NCBI GenBank assembly: GCA_033239005.1
Contig: BSQZ01000034.1
Coordinates: forward strand, 2,171,001-2,235,000
DNA length: 64,000 nucleotides
Direction: 5' to 3'
Source: Lamellibrachia satsuma
Lineage: Eukaryota; Annelida; Polychaeta; Sabellida; Siboglinidae
The translations under genes were made by a program, and so were the position numbers. The notes below the pieces were generated by a model that searched no databases, was not told where the DNA came from, and saw only the letters and a program-made list of their open reading frames with translations. This document shows, piece by piece, positions 11,303 to 24,000 of the stretch (its first letter is position 1; each line of letters starts with the position of its first letter).

Positions 11303-11700
11303 TTACTCTGGTGTCCTAATTGCATCGACACATGCATATTTTTATGTCGAGAATACATAATCATTCTGTTTAAAGCAATTTTCTTAAAACATTTACACAC
11401 AGAACCCAACAGTACACATCAGTTGGTGTGCGTTCAATGTTCTGCAGTAAATGTACGTGTGACTTCAATGTGGACAGAATAGGACAGCTCCTTATATATG
11501 ACTTATACACATGGGCACACACGCACGCACGCACGCACGCACGAAGGATGAACGCGGAAATGGACGCAAACAGTGAAGGTGTCAGGCAGATACGCATGAA
11601 AAGTATGTTCGTGGCATGCAGTCCTTACTGATCAAAGTGTTTTGCACTTAACCCCGTAGCACACCTGTTCATTCCAAGTCCATCTCGACTTCAATGGGAA
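11303..11700. repeat. About 400-bp tandem segmental duplication, copy 2
   Basis: Second copy of the 10904-11300 unit, beginning GCAATTACTCTGGTGTCCTA, with (ACGC)n at about 11519-11543 in place of the CA tract, and running into a longer SINE copy. Confidence 0.8.
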
Positions 11701-11915
11701 GCATTCAGCCATGCTGGAGTTACTGCACGAAGACCATTCGTACATATATTCACTACTCCATATAGAAAGGTACTCATTTATACAAATGAATGAAATGTGG
11801 CAACGTTCGGTGAAACAAATTGCCAAAGCTTTGAAACGACATCAAGAAGGCTCGAACTCGGGTTGTCACGACTGAGAGCCTGACGTTCTACCGGGACCGA
11901 TGCCATGCCCCATTG
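11625..11915 (-). mobile_element. tRNA-derived SINE, diverged copy
   Basis: Same body as the 9265-9600 SINE, and it retains the tRNA-like head at the high-coordinate end: minus-strand GGGGCATGGCATCGGTCCCGG and the box B-like CCCGAGTTCGAG (rc of 11851-11862). The AGCGCTATATAA tail is lost or degraded. Confidence 0.75.
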
Positions 11916-11998
11916 GAGGGGAGAGAATGAGGCGCGGGGTGGGGGTGGCAGGGAAGAAGCGAGAGAGGGAAAGGAGGCAGCGCGGGAGGGAGACAGAG
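11911..11998. repeat. Purine-rich (G/A) tract
   Basis: About 85 bp with very few pyrimidines on the plus strand (GGAGGGGAGAGAATGAGG, AAGCGAGAGAGGGAAAGGAGG). No gene; a tract of this kind can form non-B DNA. Confidence 0.8.
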
Positions 11999-14016
11999 CG
12001 TGTGTTTGTTAATGCAGACACGTACACTTATTTTGCAATATTTAATATGGCAATGGTTCACATCACACTGTAGTTTCCTTATGCGTGCATCTTACTGCTT
12101 ACATTAGTACGAAGAGCAAAATAATCAACCGCGCAAAAACAAATGTTTCAACATAGGCCTGTATAGCTCAATGAGCGTAACAGATCAGATCACGTCATTT
12201 GGATATTATTAAACGTCGGCGGGGAGCGTGTCTGCGTATCACTGTTTGTTACACACGTGTATCCTGGTGCGAAGTTAACACTTGTGTAGCACGCGGTGTC
12301 CGTGTTGGGGAGCGTTGACTGCTCTACCAAAGATGATTCATTGTTTGTTATACTGTTTACATCCTCTAACGTGAAGAAAAGGAATGGGAATCTTCTGACA
12401 AATATAGGGCATGTCTGTCCCTCTCACTCTGCTACTGTGTCGCCATAGATGTTATAGATCAATGAAACATCTTGTATCAAGACTGAACTGACACTCACTG
12501 AATAATTTAAATCATGTTTTATTCATGTTCACTAAACAGCACAACAATTGACAGACGTAAATTAAAAATACATGAACATTAGATCAATGGAAACCTGGCT
12601 GCTGGTAGACATTACATAAACGTTACATGTCCGATACATTTTACATGTGTATCATTCAACTTTAATTGCCCCGTAAAATCCCGGGAAGAATGCATAAGCT
12701 GTGTCTTGGGAGGGCAAGTTTTAAATTCATCCCAGACTATGTTGAAGCCTGTAAAAACAGTCCAGAATTCTTCGTGACAACAATATTTCTTCAATATTCA
12801 TGACGAATGATAATTCCACTCTTCTTGGTGGATATGCGAACACAAAACTGGGTTTATGTAATCAGGACACAATGACATTTCTGAGGAACAAGTCATTTAT
12901 ATTAAAGGAAGTTAACATACCTTTCAGAATGTTAACTACTTTACACAAATTACTTCTGATGCTGCAGAAGGGGTCCCCAACAAAGCTCCGTCGAGCGAAT
13001 ATTGTGACTGAAAAATCTAAACTTGCTTTATTATGAATTTCAGAGTCCAGTAACAACCTATATGCTGCATGATGAATAATTTAAAGCTCAGAATAGGCCA
13101 ACTAAAATCCATTGCAATGATTTCCATTGGTTACCTGGGGCATATGTAGATGGGGACTTTTCTCTACATAATGTATTATTGTAAAATTTGCATGTTTCAT
13201 TTCATCGCCAAATCGTGTATTTTCAAACATATTAAGAGCTGAAAGATCAACATTGTAGCATGTCTTGTAACACGTCTTGTACGGATATTATTATTAACCA
13301 ACTGAGATGTTATAAATACTTATAAATTCAGTGTCTGTTGTTGCCATTCAGTTAACCAATCAAAATCGTTGTCCCTTTAATGTAACAAATAAAAGATTTA
13401 TTCCAAACAACCAACTTGACTTTGTTGACAAATTGGTTGGCTGCTTTCACCCTCCACCCCCTCCATTCACTCATTGTCACATAACCTGGACAAAAAACTA
13501 CAGAACTACATGTGAACCAGGTCTGTACAAACGCAAACAGTTAAAGAACATCATCTGAATTTGCTGCTTTTCAAGCACATATTCTTGTTTATGCAAAACG
13601 ATTTGCATTGTAATATATGTAAGGCACATTTCTTATACAAATTCATATCATTTTATGATAAACTAACTACTGAACATGAATGGGTTTTGTATGACTAATT
13701 TTTGACTATGACTACGTAAAGGGAATACCTTAAACTAATAAATGAAAACGAAGGAAATGTATGCATAAAGGGCTTCCATGATCCAATTCACCAAACAACA
13801 GACGTGTTTAATAAAGCTGAAATAGGTGCCAGGATTCTTTGAATCTCGTTACAACCTTTAACAAGATACCAGACATTTGAGAAATGTTGTACAAAATGCA
13901 TATACAATATTTAATAAAACACTTTTTTATTATTATTTAACATTGATATTTATTATAAAAGAACACGGGCGATAAGATGTTTATAGCGACGCAATATTGC
14001 TGCCAGCTTTCTCCCA
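11999..14016. other. Gene-free AT-rich DNA
   Basis: Nothing here resembles an exon or known element. Frames at 12612-13056 and 13331-13558 have no recognisable motifs. Confidence 0.5.
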
Positions 14017-14150
14017 AGCAAATCCACCAGTGCCGTAGATGCCATGGCAACAATTGATCCACAAATCCACCAGTGCCGTAGATGCCATGGCAACAATTGA
14101 TCCACAGATCCACCACTGCCGTAGATGCCATAGCAACAATTGATCCACAA
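14017..14150. repeat. 43-bp tandem repeat, 3 copies
   Basis: Unit core GTGCCGTAGATGCCATGGCA ACAATTGATCC; the word GCCATGGCAA starts at 14041 and 14084, and its variant GCCATAGCAA at 14127, an exact 43-bp period. Confidence 0.95.
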
Positions 14151-14416
14151 ATGACAGAACGTTTGTTTCAGCATTCCATTGATGTGAAAAATTCCCACTG
14201 AACAATTGGTCAATAACTCCACCTTAATGTAGTTACTGCACAAATATTCGCATAAGATTGACGATAATCCATTCTCGAGGGACATATGAACATTGCCTTG
14301 CTAAATGTACAAATTCAGTTTTACAACCAATAAAATTTTATAACTGCCACTTTATATGGAATTCTTGCATAGAAAACAGACTTTCGATTTTGGTAGGTAT
14401 ATTCCTCTATCCCGTT

Positions 14417-14422
14417 TTTATT
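14417..14422 (-). terminator. SLBP: Candidate poly(A) signal of SLBP
   Basis: AATAAA on the minus strand (TTTATT on plus), about 365 nt downstream of the SLBP stop codon. It is the clearest hexamer I find in that interval; use is unproven. Confidence 0.45.
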
Positions 14423-14784
14423 TGGAAACAGATTTGTTTCAAATGGAACAATTATGATACCGTACATTTTCTTGTGTTCATTACATGAGAATAAAATAAA
14501 ACAACAAACTTATTGTGGTCGAAATACAAATACTTTTGATGCTAGGCAAATTTCTGACAAAACCTTGCGGATTTTGTTTATGCAGGCATATTTCATAGCC
14601 TAACAGAAGGTGACGCTCGACCATAACAGGGATGAAAACCAAACCAAAATGTGGCAGATATATTTTTTTTTTAAGTGGCAATGTGTAAAATGTGTGACCA
14701 AAACTACAGAAACTATAAACACCTTTCATATCCTGGTTTCCATTATATCAGTGGCACCGAACACAGACTTGAAAACATTTCATG

Positions 14785-15088
14785 TTACCAATCCAAAAGT
14801 TCATCATCACCGATGTCAGCGTCAATGACAAGGGCCATGTCATCGTCGATAACGACAGCTGTGTCATCCACCTCCTGTGGTGCCACCATGTGGTCGGTAT
14901 CGAGCACCACTGATTTGAGATTCTCTGCGAGTTCGTTGGGATTGTCCTGAGAGTTTGACAGAATGCTCGAGTCCACGCTCTCCATATCACACGGGTCAAA
15001 GGACGTCGACAGACCATCAGACGCACTCGCGGAGGAACACGCATCATCGGGAACAGCACTGGCAGTCGATGATGCGTCATCGGGAACA
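14785..15088 (-). CDS. SLBP: SLBP coding exon 8 (acidic C-terminus and stop)
   Basis: Acceptor TTTCTTGACAG; 304 nt ending TAA at 14785-14787. Encodes a Ser/Asp-rich tail with two VPDDA repeats and a DDELLDW end. A frame reading further upstream into the intron is not used. Confidence 0.92.
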
Positions 15089-18000
15089 CTGTCAAGAAAT
15101 AAGATTGGTGTCAACAACATTTAAACAAACTGAAAACAGTTGCTGATTTAGTGAAAGTTCTGTCTTTCTTTGCATGTGAATTCGAATGTCTTCGAATAGA
15201 GGTTGTTGAAAAAATTTAATCAGTGTGTTACTTTTTAGACAACAAATTTATTCATTCAGTTTCCATATAAGAACCTATCAAGTGAAAACTTTGGTATATT
15301 ATCTGGGTTGCTAAAGTTTTACATTGCATCGTGTTCATGTTATCATCCACCTAATGAGATATGGAGAAAAAGCCAGATTGGTTATTCAGAACTTGAGAGG
15401 CGGCGCCACTGTCTAATGGGGCACAGTTCATAGTGGCAAGTACACTAGGTGTATTGTGTTGGCAGTCTATGTCACCAAAACTATCTAAAACAACTAACTG
15501 GATGGGAAGGCAACTAGACATTAAAGGTAAAATGTCTGATTGTTTTCAACATAACATCAAGTTATGTTGAATAAACTATATCTATTCTAACGTCCAAATT
15601 GATGCATGAACTTTATCTGTTTTATTTGGATGCTTCTGAGGGAATATCATTAACACCCATAATAAGAAAGGTATTAATGATATTTCCAATTGGAAATTAT
15701 GAACACCTGTTCACAAAAGTACTGAACAACGGTTAATATTCATAAACAGATTTGTGATTCATTTAAAACACACTTTAACCCATTAGGCCCCAGGATTTTA
15801 TTAAAACATGCCACCATGTTCCCAGGATTTCTTGCAAATTTCGAGCGATTTTACCATCTTGTGTTAAAAAATCTGTAGAAAAAAACTATTCAATATTGAC
15901 AATTACAAGTTGTGTTTATTTTGAAGAGTAGTAATTTCTCCACATGCATGTATACATAGAAATAGGATATATTAATAAAATGTTGACATTTGATCACAAT
16001 TTGCAAAGACAAAATAGTACATTTGTTAAAACTTTGAAAGTTGTGACTGACATTTGACAATGATCCCATGTTATAACCCTATGCAACTAAGCGATGAAAA
16101 TGTAGCTATATGTGTTAGCTTTGCACCAATGAAAACATTATCAAATTCTGACGGTTATTTTTCAGGTTACACCATATTTTATCATGACAAATATAAAAAT
16201 AAAATTTTTCGAGATAGCGTGAAGAAAACTGATGAAAATCAAGATTTCCGAAAGGGCAACACATGCACATAACGAGCTGTTGTTGTTGTTGCAAAATGTA
16301 TCCGCTAGGGTGTGGCATAATTTGGTAGCGTTTAGTTCAGTAGTTATTCGCCAGGATATTTTTTTTAATAGAGGGTCCTGTATGCTGCCGGCAGCAGCCG
16401 TTCCAGGACTGCACAGAGCGGCCGTTGTGGGGTCTAATGGGTTAAAACATGATTTTATAGAGAGAAAAAACAGTCACACTTTTTACGTTTAAACTACATT
16501 TACACAGCTCCAGTCAATGTAGATCAAAAGATTATCTCGCCATGTTGCCTTTGTTTGTGCTCAAAATGAGAATTTGTGCCCCAAACCTGTCCAGGTCCTA
16601 AATCTGTCGCTTACTGACCTGGAGTCCGGATGTTCCCACAGGTGGAGCTGGCGTTTCCAGATCCTGATCTGCATGTCCCATGATCTCCGGCTGTATTTAC
16701 GGAACTTCTTTGGTGTGTGCGGATGTTTGTCAGTTCTCAAGTGTCTGCGAAAAACAGGCAGTTACAAAACAGTGACACAAACGCTCAAATAGCATTTATA
16801 CGGTGTAATCCTTGAACGATTACTGCAGTGTCGTTGTTGGAAAATTTACATCGAACAGGTTTTTATTTCATTTTCCAAATATATTTAGTCTTTAAATCTG
16901 AATTCAGAAACAATTTCTACAAAGTGTTCTTCTAGGCATCATTTATAATTACACCTGGTCTATGTAGCGGCTGTGTAGCCTATGCACCACTTCAGACACA
17001 TTTACTAGTGACGTACAATTCCATAACAGCTTTCATTCTAAGTCTTCAGTTTCTAAAATGTTAAATAATTAAAAATAACATAAATAGAACAACCTAAGCC
17101 ACTAGATAGAGAGAATCAGGTCAATTGTTTATGTCAAATGCTTTAATATATCATGGTTAACCATTTAATATCTAAGCATGTTTGCAACAGTAATGGATAG
17201 GAACTGTCTACCTCAAACTCTGATGTAACAGCAACGTTTGGTTGAAGGAAGGAATTTGGACACACCTCAGTGTGAAGTTATTTAACCCGAAACAGTGTCG
17301 CGGTGCTGATGATCAATTTACAAGATGGCGAGACCTCAAATGACACAACTTGATAGTCATTAGCTCTGCTTGAACACATGTAAACACTGAACAGTTTATC
17401 TGTCTAGTTTGCACGTAGAGCATATATTGCTGCAGTTACCTGGGCACATCCATGAGGTATCTACGATATGCCTCAAGACCCCTGCCGTAGTCAATCTGTT
17501 TCTGACGGCGTATCAGTACATCTTTGTTCTCCTCAATCTCCAGCAGTGATTTGTCCGTCCCATTTCTGCTGATAAAAATTGTATTGTTAGGATGCATTGC
17601 TATGCACTGGTCAGAATCAACGATTTCATAATAACGCAACAGCATTTTTCTGCGCCATAAATCTGGCAGGTGTGGCCATTCAGAGTATTAAAACATTTAT
17701 ACATGAAGCCAAATGAAAACATCTTCATTCCAGTAATTAGCTGAAAAAAAGATTATGGCAGGCAAACCATAAAGTATTCTCAAGGAAACTGTAATCTAGA
17801 AACTAGCAGTGATAGTAATATTTAATACTACTAATCACATAGGTGTCAACTGCTGAAAAATTGTCTGAGGGACAAAACGCATGAAAAAAATTGGCACGGA
17901 TGGGACATGCTGCATGCAACCTATGCATGTGTGCACAAATTATTCAGTCTATGTTAAAAACACAATACATAACAAACACAAACAGTTTAATTTATACTAC

Positions 18001-21000
18001 CAGTCTCCATCTGAAATGTCCACACCATGTTAAATGTAATTAGTGTTTGCAGTGCCAACTAAAATGATAGTATTGCCAAAAATTATGTCAATCCCACAGA
18101 AATGCGAGACATTTGCTTTCTATCGCGGCACATTTGGTCAAAATGCTATTACATGAACATAATAATGACCATCATGAAAAGATAAATTCACTGACCTTTC
18201 ACTGTTATCTGATATCACGCTCTCAGTCAGTGACAACTTCCGCTTGAACCTAGAAACATAAAAGACTTTATAAAGATGGAGTTACTGCTTTGCTAATTTT
18301 TTTATTATACAACCACGCCAATTCTGATTTTTTATTTCAAACCTTGCTCAATCGTCATAAACCAGACATAGAACGTTGGAATTTACTCCCTAGTAGTTTT
18401 AGGTCATGATAAAATGTTGTTGTTATACGAAGATTTATCTTTTTAACCGTGCTTTTCTTGGTTTGCAGCACATGCTCAAATGGAGCACACCATATACTGA
18501 CAGAACCTTAAAGAATGTCTCCTATGCCTGTAGGACTGTAAAATTTCAGAAAATCAGTAAGAGTTACCTCCTGAGATCATTGACGGCTACGACCTCCTGC
18601 AGCTCGTACTGCTCCACCTGAGTGGCCCAATCACCTGGCTTGGATAGTGGCAGGCGAGACATCCTTGACCGTGGATTCTCCGGCGTGTATCTGTAAATAT
18701 TATCATCGTCATTATTAACAACATTTAAAGAAGAACTGATATTATTTCAAGGCACACTGCCCAATTTTCACACACTTTAGGACATTTGATCATGTTAAGG
18801 GTGTTTCTAAGTAACCTGTATATTTCTCTACTGGGTGAAATAAAAAAAAATTCTTAGGGAAAAAAGTGTGCCCCATTATTGACAATTTGGGGAAAGGGGC
18901 ATTTATTTTTAACCCTGATAATTTTGTCCTCACCTCAATCCCAGTCTGGAAGAACTGCTGTCATAGCAACACTAACTAATGACATCTACACAAAATGTCA
19001 TTGGAAATATTTCAGTTTGTCTTGCTGCTGAACAGACCTACTCAATTCATGCCCCCAAACCCCCAGATGCCCACCTAACTACCCTACCCCACTGATCTGG
19101 GAGAGCTGCATAAACAACAAACTGAGTTGAATTATAATAGGTAACCCTAGCATCAACCCCTGTGTCACTTTCCTGATGAATAACTGAATGAAACAGACAA
19201 ACTGTTTGAAACGATGACTGTGCCCCGAAACTTTCACAAGACTACTAGCCAGTACCAGGTAATCGCAGTAAACAGCAATCAACAAATTTGGTTGACACTA
19301 ATAAGTCTGAAATTAAACCAAGTGCGAGCACACCATGTTCAAAATGATAAATAATTTATTTGCTATATACCTACCTAATTAGTGTACAAAATCTTAGATT
19401 ATATGCATATATTTGTTCATAACAGGTATTACAATGATAAAAAGACAAGTGAAATATAATTACGTACTGGCACATTTTTACCACATTACCTCCAATAAAG
19501 TTCTGTTAAACTGCCACCCTTACAGACACAACTAAAATGCCACCCTTACAGACACAACTAAAATGCCACCCTTACAGACAACTAAAATGCCACCCTTACA
19601 TACACAACTAAAATACCACCCTTACAGACACAACTAAAATGCCACCCTTACAGAAACAACTAAAATGCCACCCTTACAGACACAACTAAAATGCCACCCT
19701 TACAGACACAACTAAAATTAACAGTACTGATGACATAAATAAAATAAACTCATGGACTCGCACAAATAACACCTGCTCCACCAGAGCTCCAGAAAAGAAC
19801 AAAGGTGATACATGAAAGACTGGAAGGGTTAATATGTGCACTGTTTGTAGAAGCTTGCATAAACACCACACATATTAACTCTTCCAGTCAGTCATCTACA
19901 CTTGAGAGGAACACACCCTGTTTGAAATGGTTCCTTGGCAAAGAGAACACGTCCACCAGACCGTGGAAAATACCTGTAATAATGGCACCTTATTTCATTT
20001 ACCCCTAGACATACTAATCACTTAAACGCCCCTTTTATCTCCAGCAAGAAAGGCCATCTCAGATTCTTAATAGCTCTTCGGTGACCTGGTGAATTCTCTG
20101 TATTTCTCTAAGCATATTCTATTCAATACTGCAATAATCCGAGATGGTTAACAAATTTAATAATAAATTATACATTTATGAAGTGCTGTGTAGCCCTGTT
20201 ACAACCTGATCAAAGGTATGAACAATGTTAAAATAAGTTTAAAATAAATTTTTAAAAGTTTAAAATAAGTAAAAAAAAAGTGCATATTAAATTAATAAAA
20301 TGTTCATGACAAAGAAATCTGGCATGGATGCATCAAAATGGTGCTAAAGGAACTGTGGGACCACCGCCCTGAAAAAGGGTGAAAAGAATACTGAATTAGA
20401 TAAGTGGATGTGGTTCACAGGGTCATCAGTAATTGACCTCAAATTAAGATGTGTCATTAATTGTTTGAACTGGACCCACATGTACTGGCCAGATTTTCTC
20501 ACCCACCACCAATCCTAATCCTTGGCTGTGCAGAATCAACAACTGTTAACAACATAGGATCAACAGCTCCCATCCCAACCCAAGACTCAGTCCACCTTAG
20601 CAACTGACCAGCTCCTTGGATAAGAGTGACCAGTTCACTGCAGGTCTGACCAGGCAGATTTGTAGAACAATTGAGCACAAGAAGTGAGTTATTCCCAGGC
20701 ACGGGCTTTGTTCAGGGTCTTTGTGAAACAACTCAATGGGGAAGGGGCTTTTAGCCTTAATCCCCCTGGTTCCTCATTAGGCAGTTTGTACAGCCCCTTT
20801 GTGGGGGGACAAAACCCCAGCTCCGAAAATGGCTTGGGAATTTGACATGTAAGCCAATCACCGCATAGAACAAAACAAGGTTGATTTCTGTTGGAACAGG
20901 AAATTCCTGCAAGTTTAGACGAAAGAATTCCTTTAGGGCAGATATGGTTTATGTTTAGATATTTTAATAAAATTTTTTTCATATTTACTTAGCAAGACTG

Positions 21001-24000
21001 AAAATGAAATGCAATATGCAATCATAATACAATAATAGTACAATTTTAACAGTTTGCAAACTGATATTTCGCGTGCCTGCATCTTGTGTAATTAATTGAA
21101 ATATTCCTAATAAATCATACTAATTTTGCTATTAATAAACTGACATGGAGTCTGCTTGCATATGTAAAAATATGTAATAACTAGAACACATGCATAGCAT
21201 CCCATATATTTAACATTGTGTTAGTAACAGCTGTGGTATGCTAAAGCGCCCCATCTAGGGTAGAAAATGACCTTACACTGACTCACAGCAAATTAACCTC
21301 TAGTGGTGTACATAAAAAATACAGAAAAACCACATGATAGAACACATGATATAATGGACAAACCATGTGTACATTCATGTAAAAACAGAAAGGTGGGGGT
21401 ACCTGGATTCCCCAACTAAACGGAACAAGGAAGACCCCCCCAACCCGCTGCAGTCATCTCCATAGCAAGAATGAGAGGTTGATCGAGAACCACTGTCTGG
21501 CAGTTGGAGTAATTCACAGTTTCCTTGCATCAAAACTTTCCCACAGTTCCACAGTGTGATTACAGCGCAAACAACAGGCTTGTGAACCGGGAAACAAGGT
21601 GCCTGTCTGCCCAATACACCAGCATTTTCTCACTGGGCAATCACTGGCCAAACTGTTAAAGCAGCAAACAAACAGATGAGACCAAGATGTGGCAGGATTT
21701 CTGGAGACTACCATTTCCTGTGACACACCTAGCATGATTTTGTTCCACAATCTCTGCAGCAAATGTTCGTTTGGTGGTATTTTGTTAGAAAACTATTCCA
21801 GCAGCGTATAGTATTTACAGTCTGCATTAAATATCTGAATAGCATTAAATGCTGAATTGGTTAGTTCTACATCATTTACTGCACGTGAGCAAGACTTGCA
21901 ATGTCTATAATTCTATTTATGGTTTATAATTCTATTTATGGTTTATAATTCTATTTATGGTTTATAATTCTATTTATGGTTTATAATTCTATTTATGGTT
22001 TATAATTATGTTTATGGTTTATAATTCTATTTATGTTTTATAATTACATTTATGGTTTATAATTACATGTATGGTTTATAATTACATTTATGGTTTATCA
22101 TTACATTTATGGTTTATCATTATATTTATGGTTTTTATTCTATTATCATTTATTATTCTACTTCTGGTAAATTGTTAATACCTGGTGTTACCTCCCGTGA
22201 CCATCTACCACTATTTTTCCGTCTGCTAGTTTTGTTTATTCTCCATAACAATAGCTTAATAGGTGTGGCTAAAACAGTAATTGGCTCTAATGGGCACAAT
22301 TCCTTGGAAGCAAGTCTCCCCTGGTCTTCCCAGGGTGACAGGAAACTCTGGGTGCCAGGGTAATATGGGTGTTTGTGAAGCCCACTTATCGCCACTCATG
22401 AAACAAGGACAGTTCATCTGATGTCAATTACATGTAACTACCAATACAGGATTGAAGGAGCCACACATTTCCTGTGTGACACATGAAGTCTGCAGCCATT
22501 TCTTCTGCATGCAAAGTACCTGGCTATAACGTTAAGTTCCTTGGATTGTTCAAACTGGTTTACACTTCACCTCTTGACAGATCTGCTCATTCGAATACCA
22601 ACTTGACTTTTCTGGGAAGCATTCAGCCACACCACAATTACAGCACAAAAACTGTTCATTCATTGATATCCACCACTGTCTATATCCAGGTACTCAAAAA
22701 ACTACTCATTCATTTATATCTACTGCAGTCTATAGCCAGGTTCTCAAAACTACTCATTCATTTATATCCACCGCAGTCTATAGCCAGGTACTGAAAACTA
22801 CACATCCATTTATAATAAAATTACTCTTAAGTGCCGAATAAGCGTCCCTATACGCGTATTTATTTGATGAAAAATGACACCCTATACGCACCTTATTTAG
22901 CACTATACTGTTGTTAAATTTAAACATTTGTTCCAGCCTATATTCTCCGATAATCGTGGCAAATAGCTAGCGCTAATTAATAACCCACGGAGCGGTTTAT
23001 CGTTCGCGCAAAAATCACTTGCTCCCAACTGGAGCTGCACGTGGCTCCCTCTGACAGCAAAGTTTTCATCCTTTCGAACAACAGTCGTGAATTTAGCAGG
23101 ATCCCGTGCTTCTGAGGATCCTAGATTTTGATCCCGAAGCTTTAGACCGTTATATTTCCATCATTAGGTGAATCGGTCAGAATCCTTAATTATCGGGAGC
23201 TCGACATGGTATATTATTAGTTAAAACACCATTATCACCTCATAAACCGACCGTAAATGGCTACCGTGCACAGCGCTTCAAACTGGTCGCAACCAGTTGA
23301 CGGCGGTTTCCCCTGAAATTGGCTTGCATATTCACTTCAATAAAAATGTCCATTTAAAAAGGAAAATTACTCTTTTTTCATAGTTATAAAATGTGGTTAC
23401 TATATCTGTGGTGACGCAAATACGCACAAAGTTTATGCATATTCAAACAGGAAAAAAATTAAATACATGGCGATCCGCGTTGTTTTCTAGGGACGCCTTG
23501 GCTTCTCGTCCAGTAAAAAATCGCTATGCCTACGGCGCTAATAAGACAAATATACCATTTCGCACTGTACTATTATTTGTTTTGAACAATTTGCCCCCCT
23601 ATACTGTTATTCGGCACTATACTATTATTAAATTTGACCGATTTGCCTCCCTATACTGTTATTTGGCACTCAAGAGTATATCCACCCCAGTCAGGTACTA
23701 AAAACTACTCATCCATTTATAATAAAATTATATCCACCCCAGTCTATAGCCAGGTACTGAAAACTACTCATTCATTTATAATAAAATTATATCCACCCCA
23801 GTCTATAGCCAGGTACTGAAAACTACTCATTCATTTATAATAAAATTATATCCACCCCAGTCTATAGCCAGGTACTGAAAACTACTCATTCATTTATAAT
23901 AAAATTATATCCACCACAGTCTATAGCCAGGTTCTCAAAACTACTCATTAAATATGGCAAAGTGGAATGAAAAATCAACGACAGCAGACAATTTTAATCC

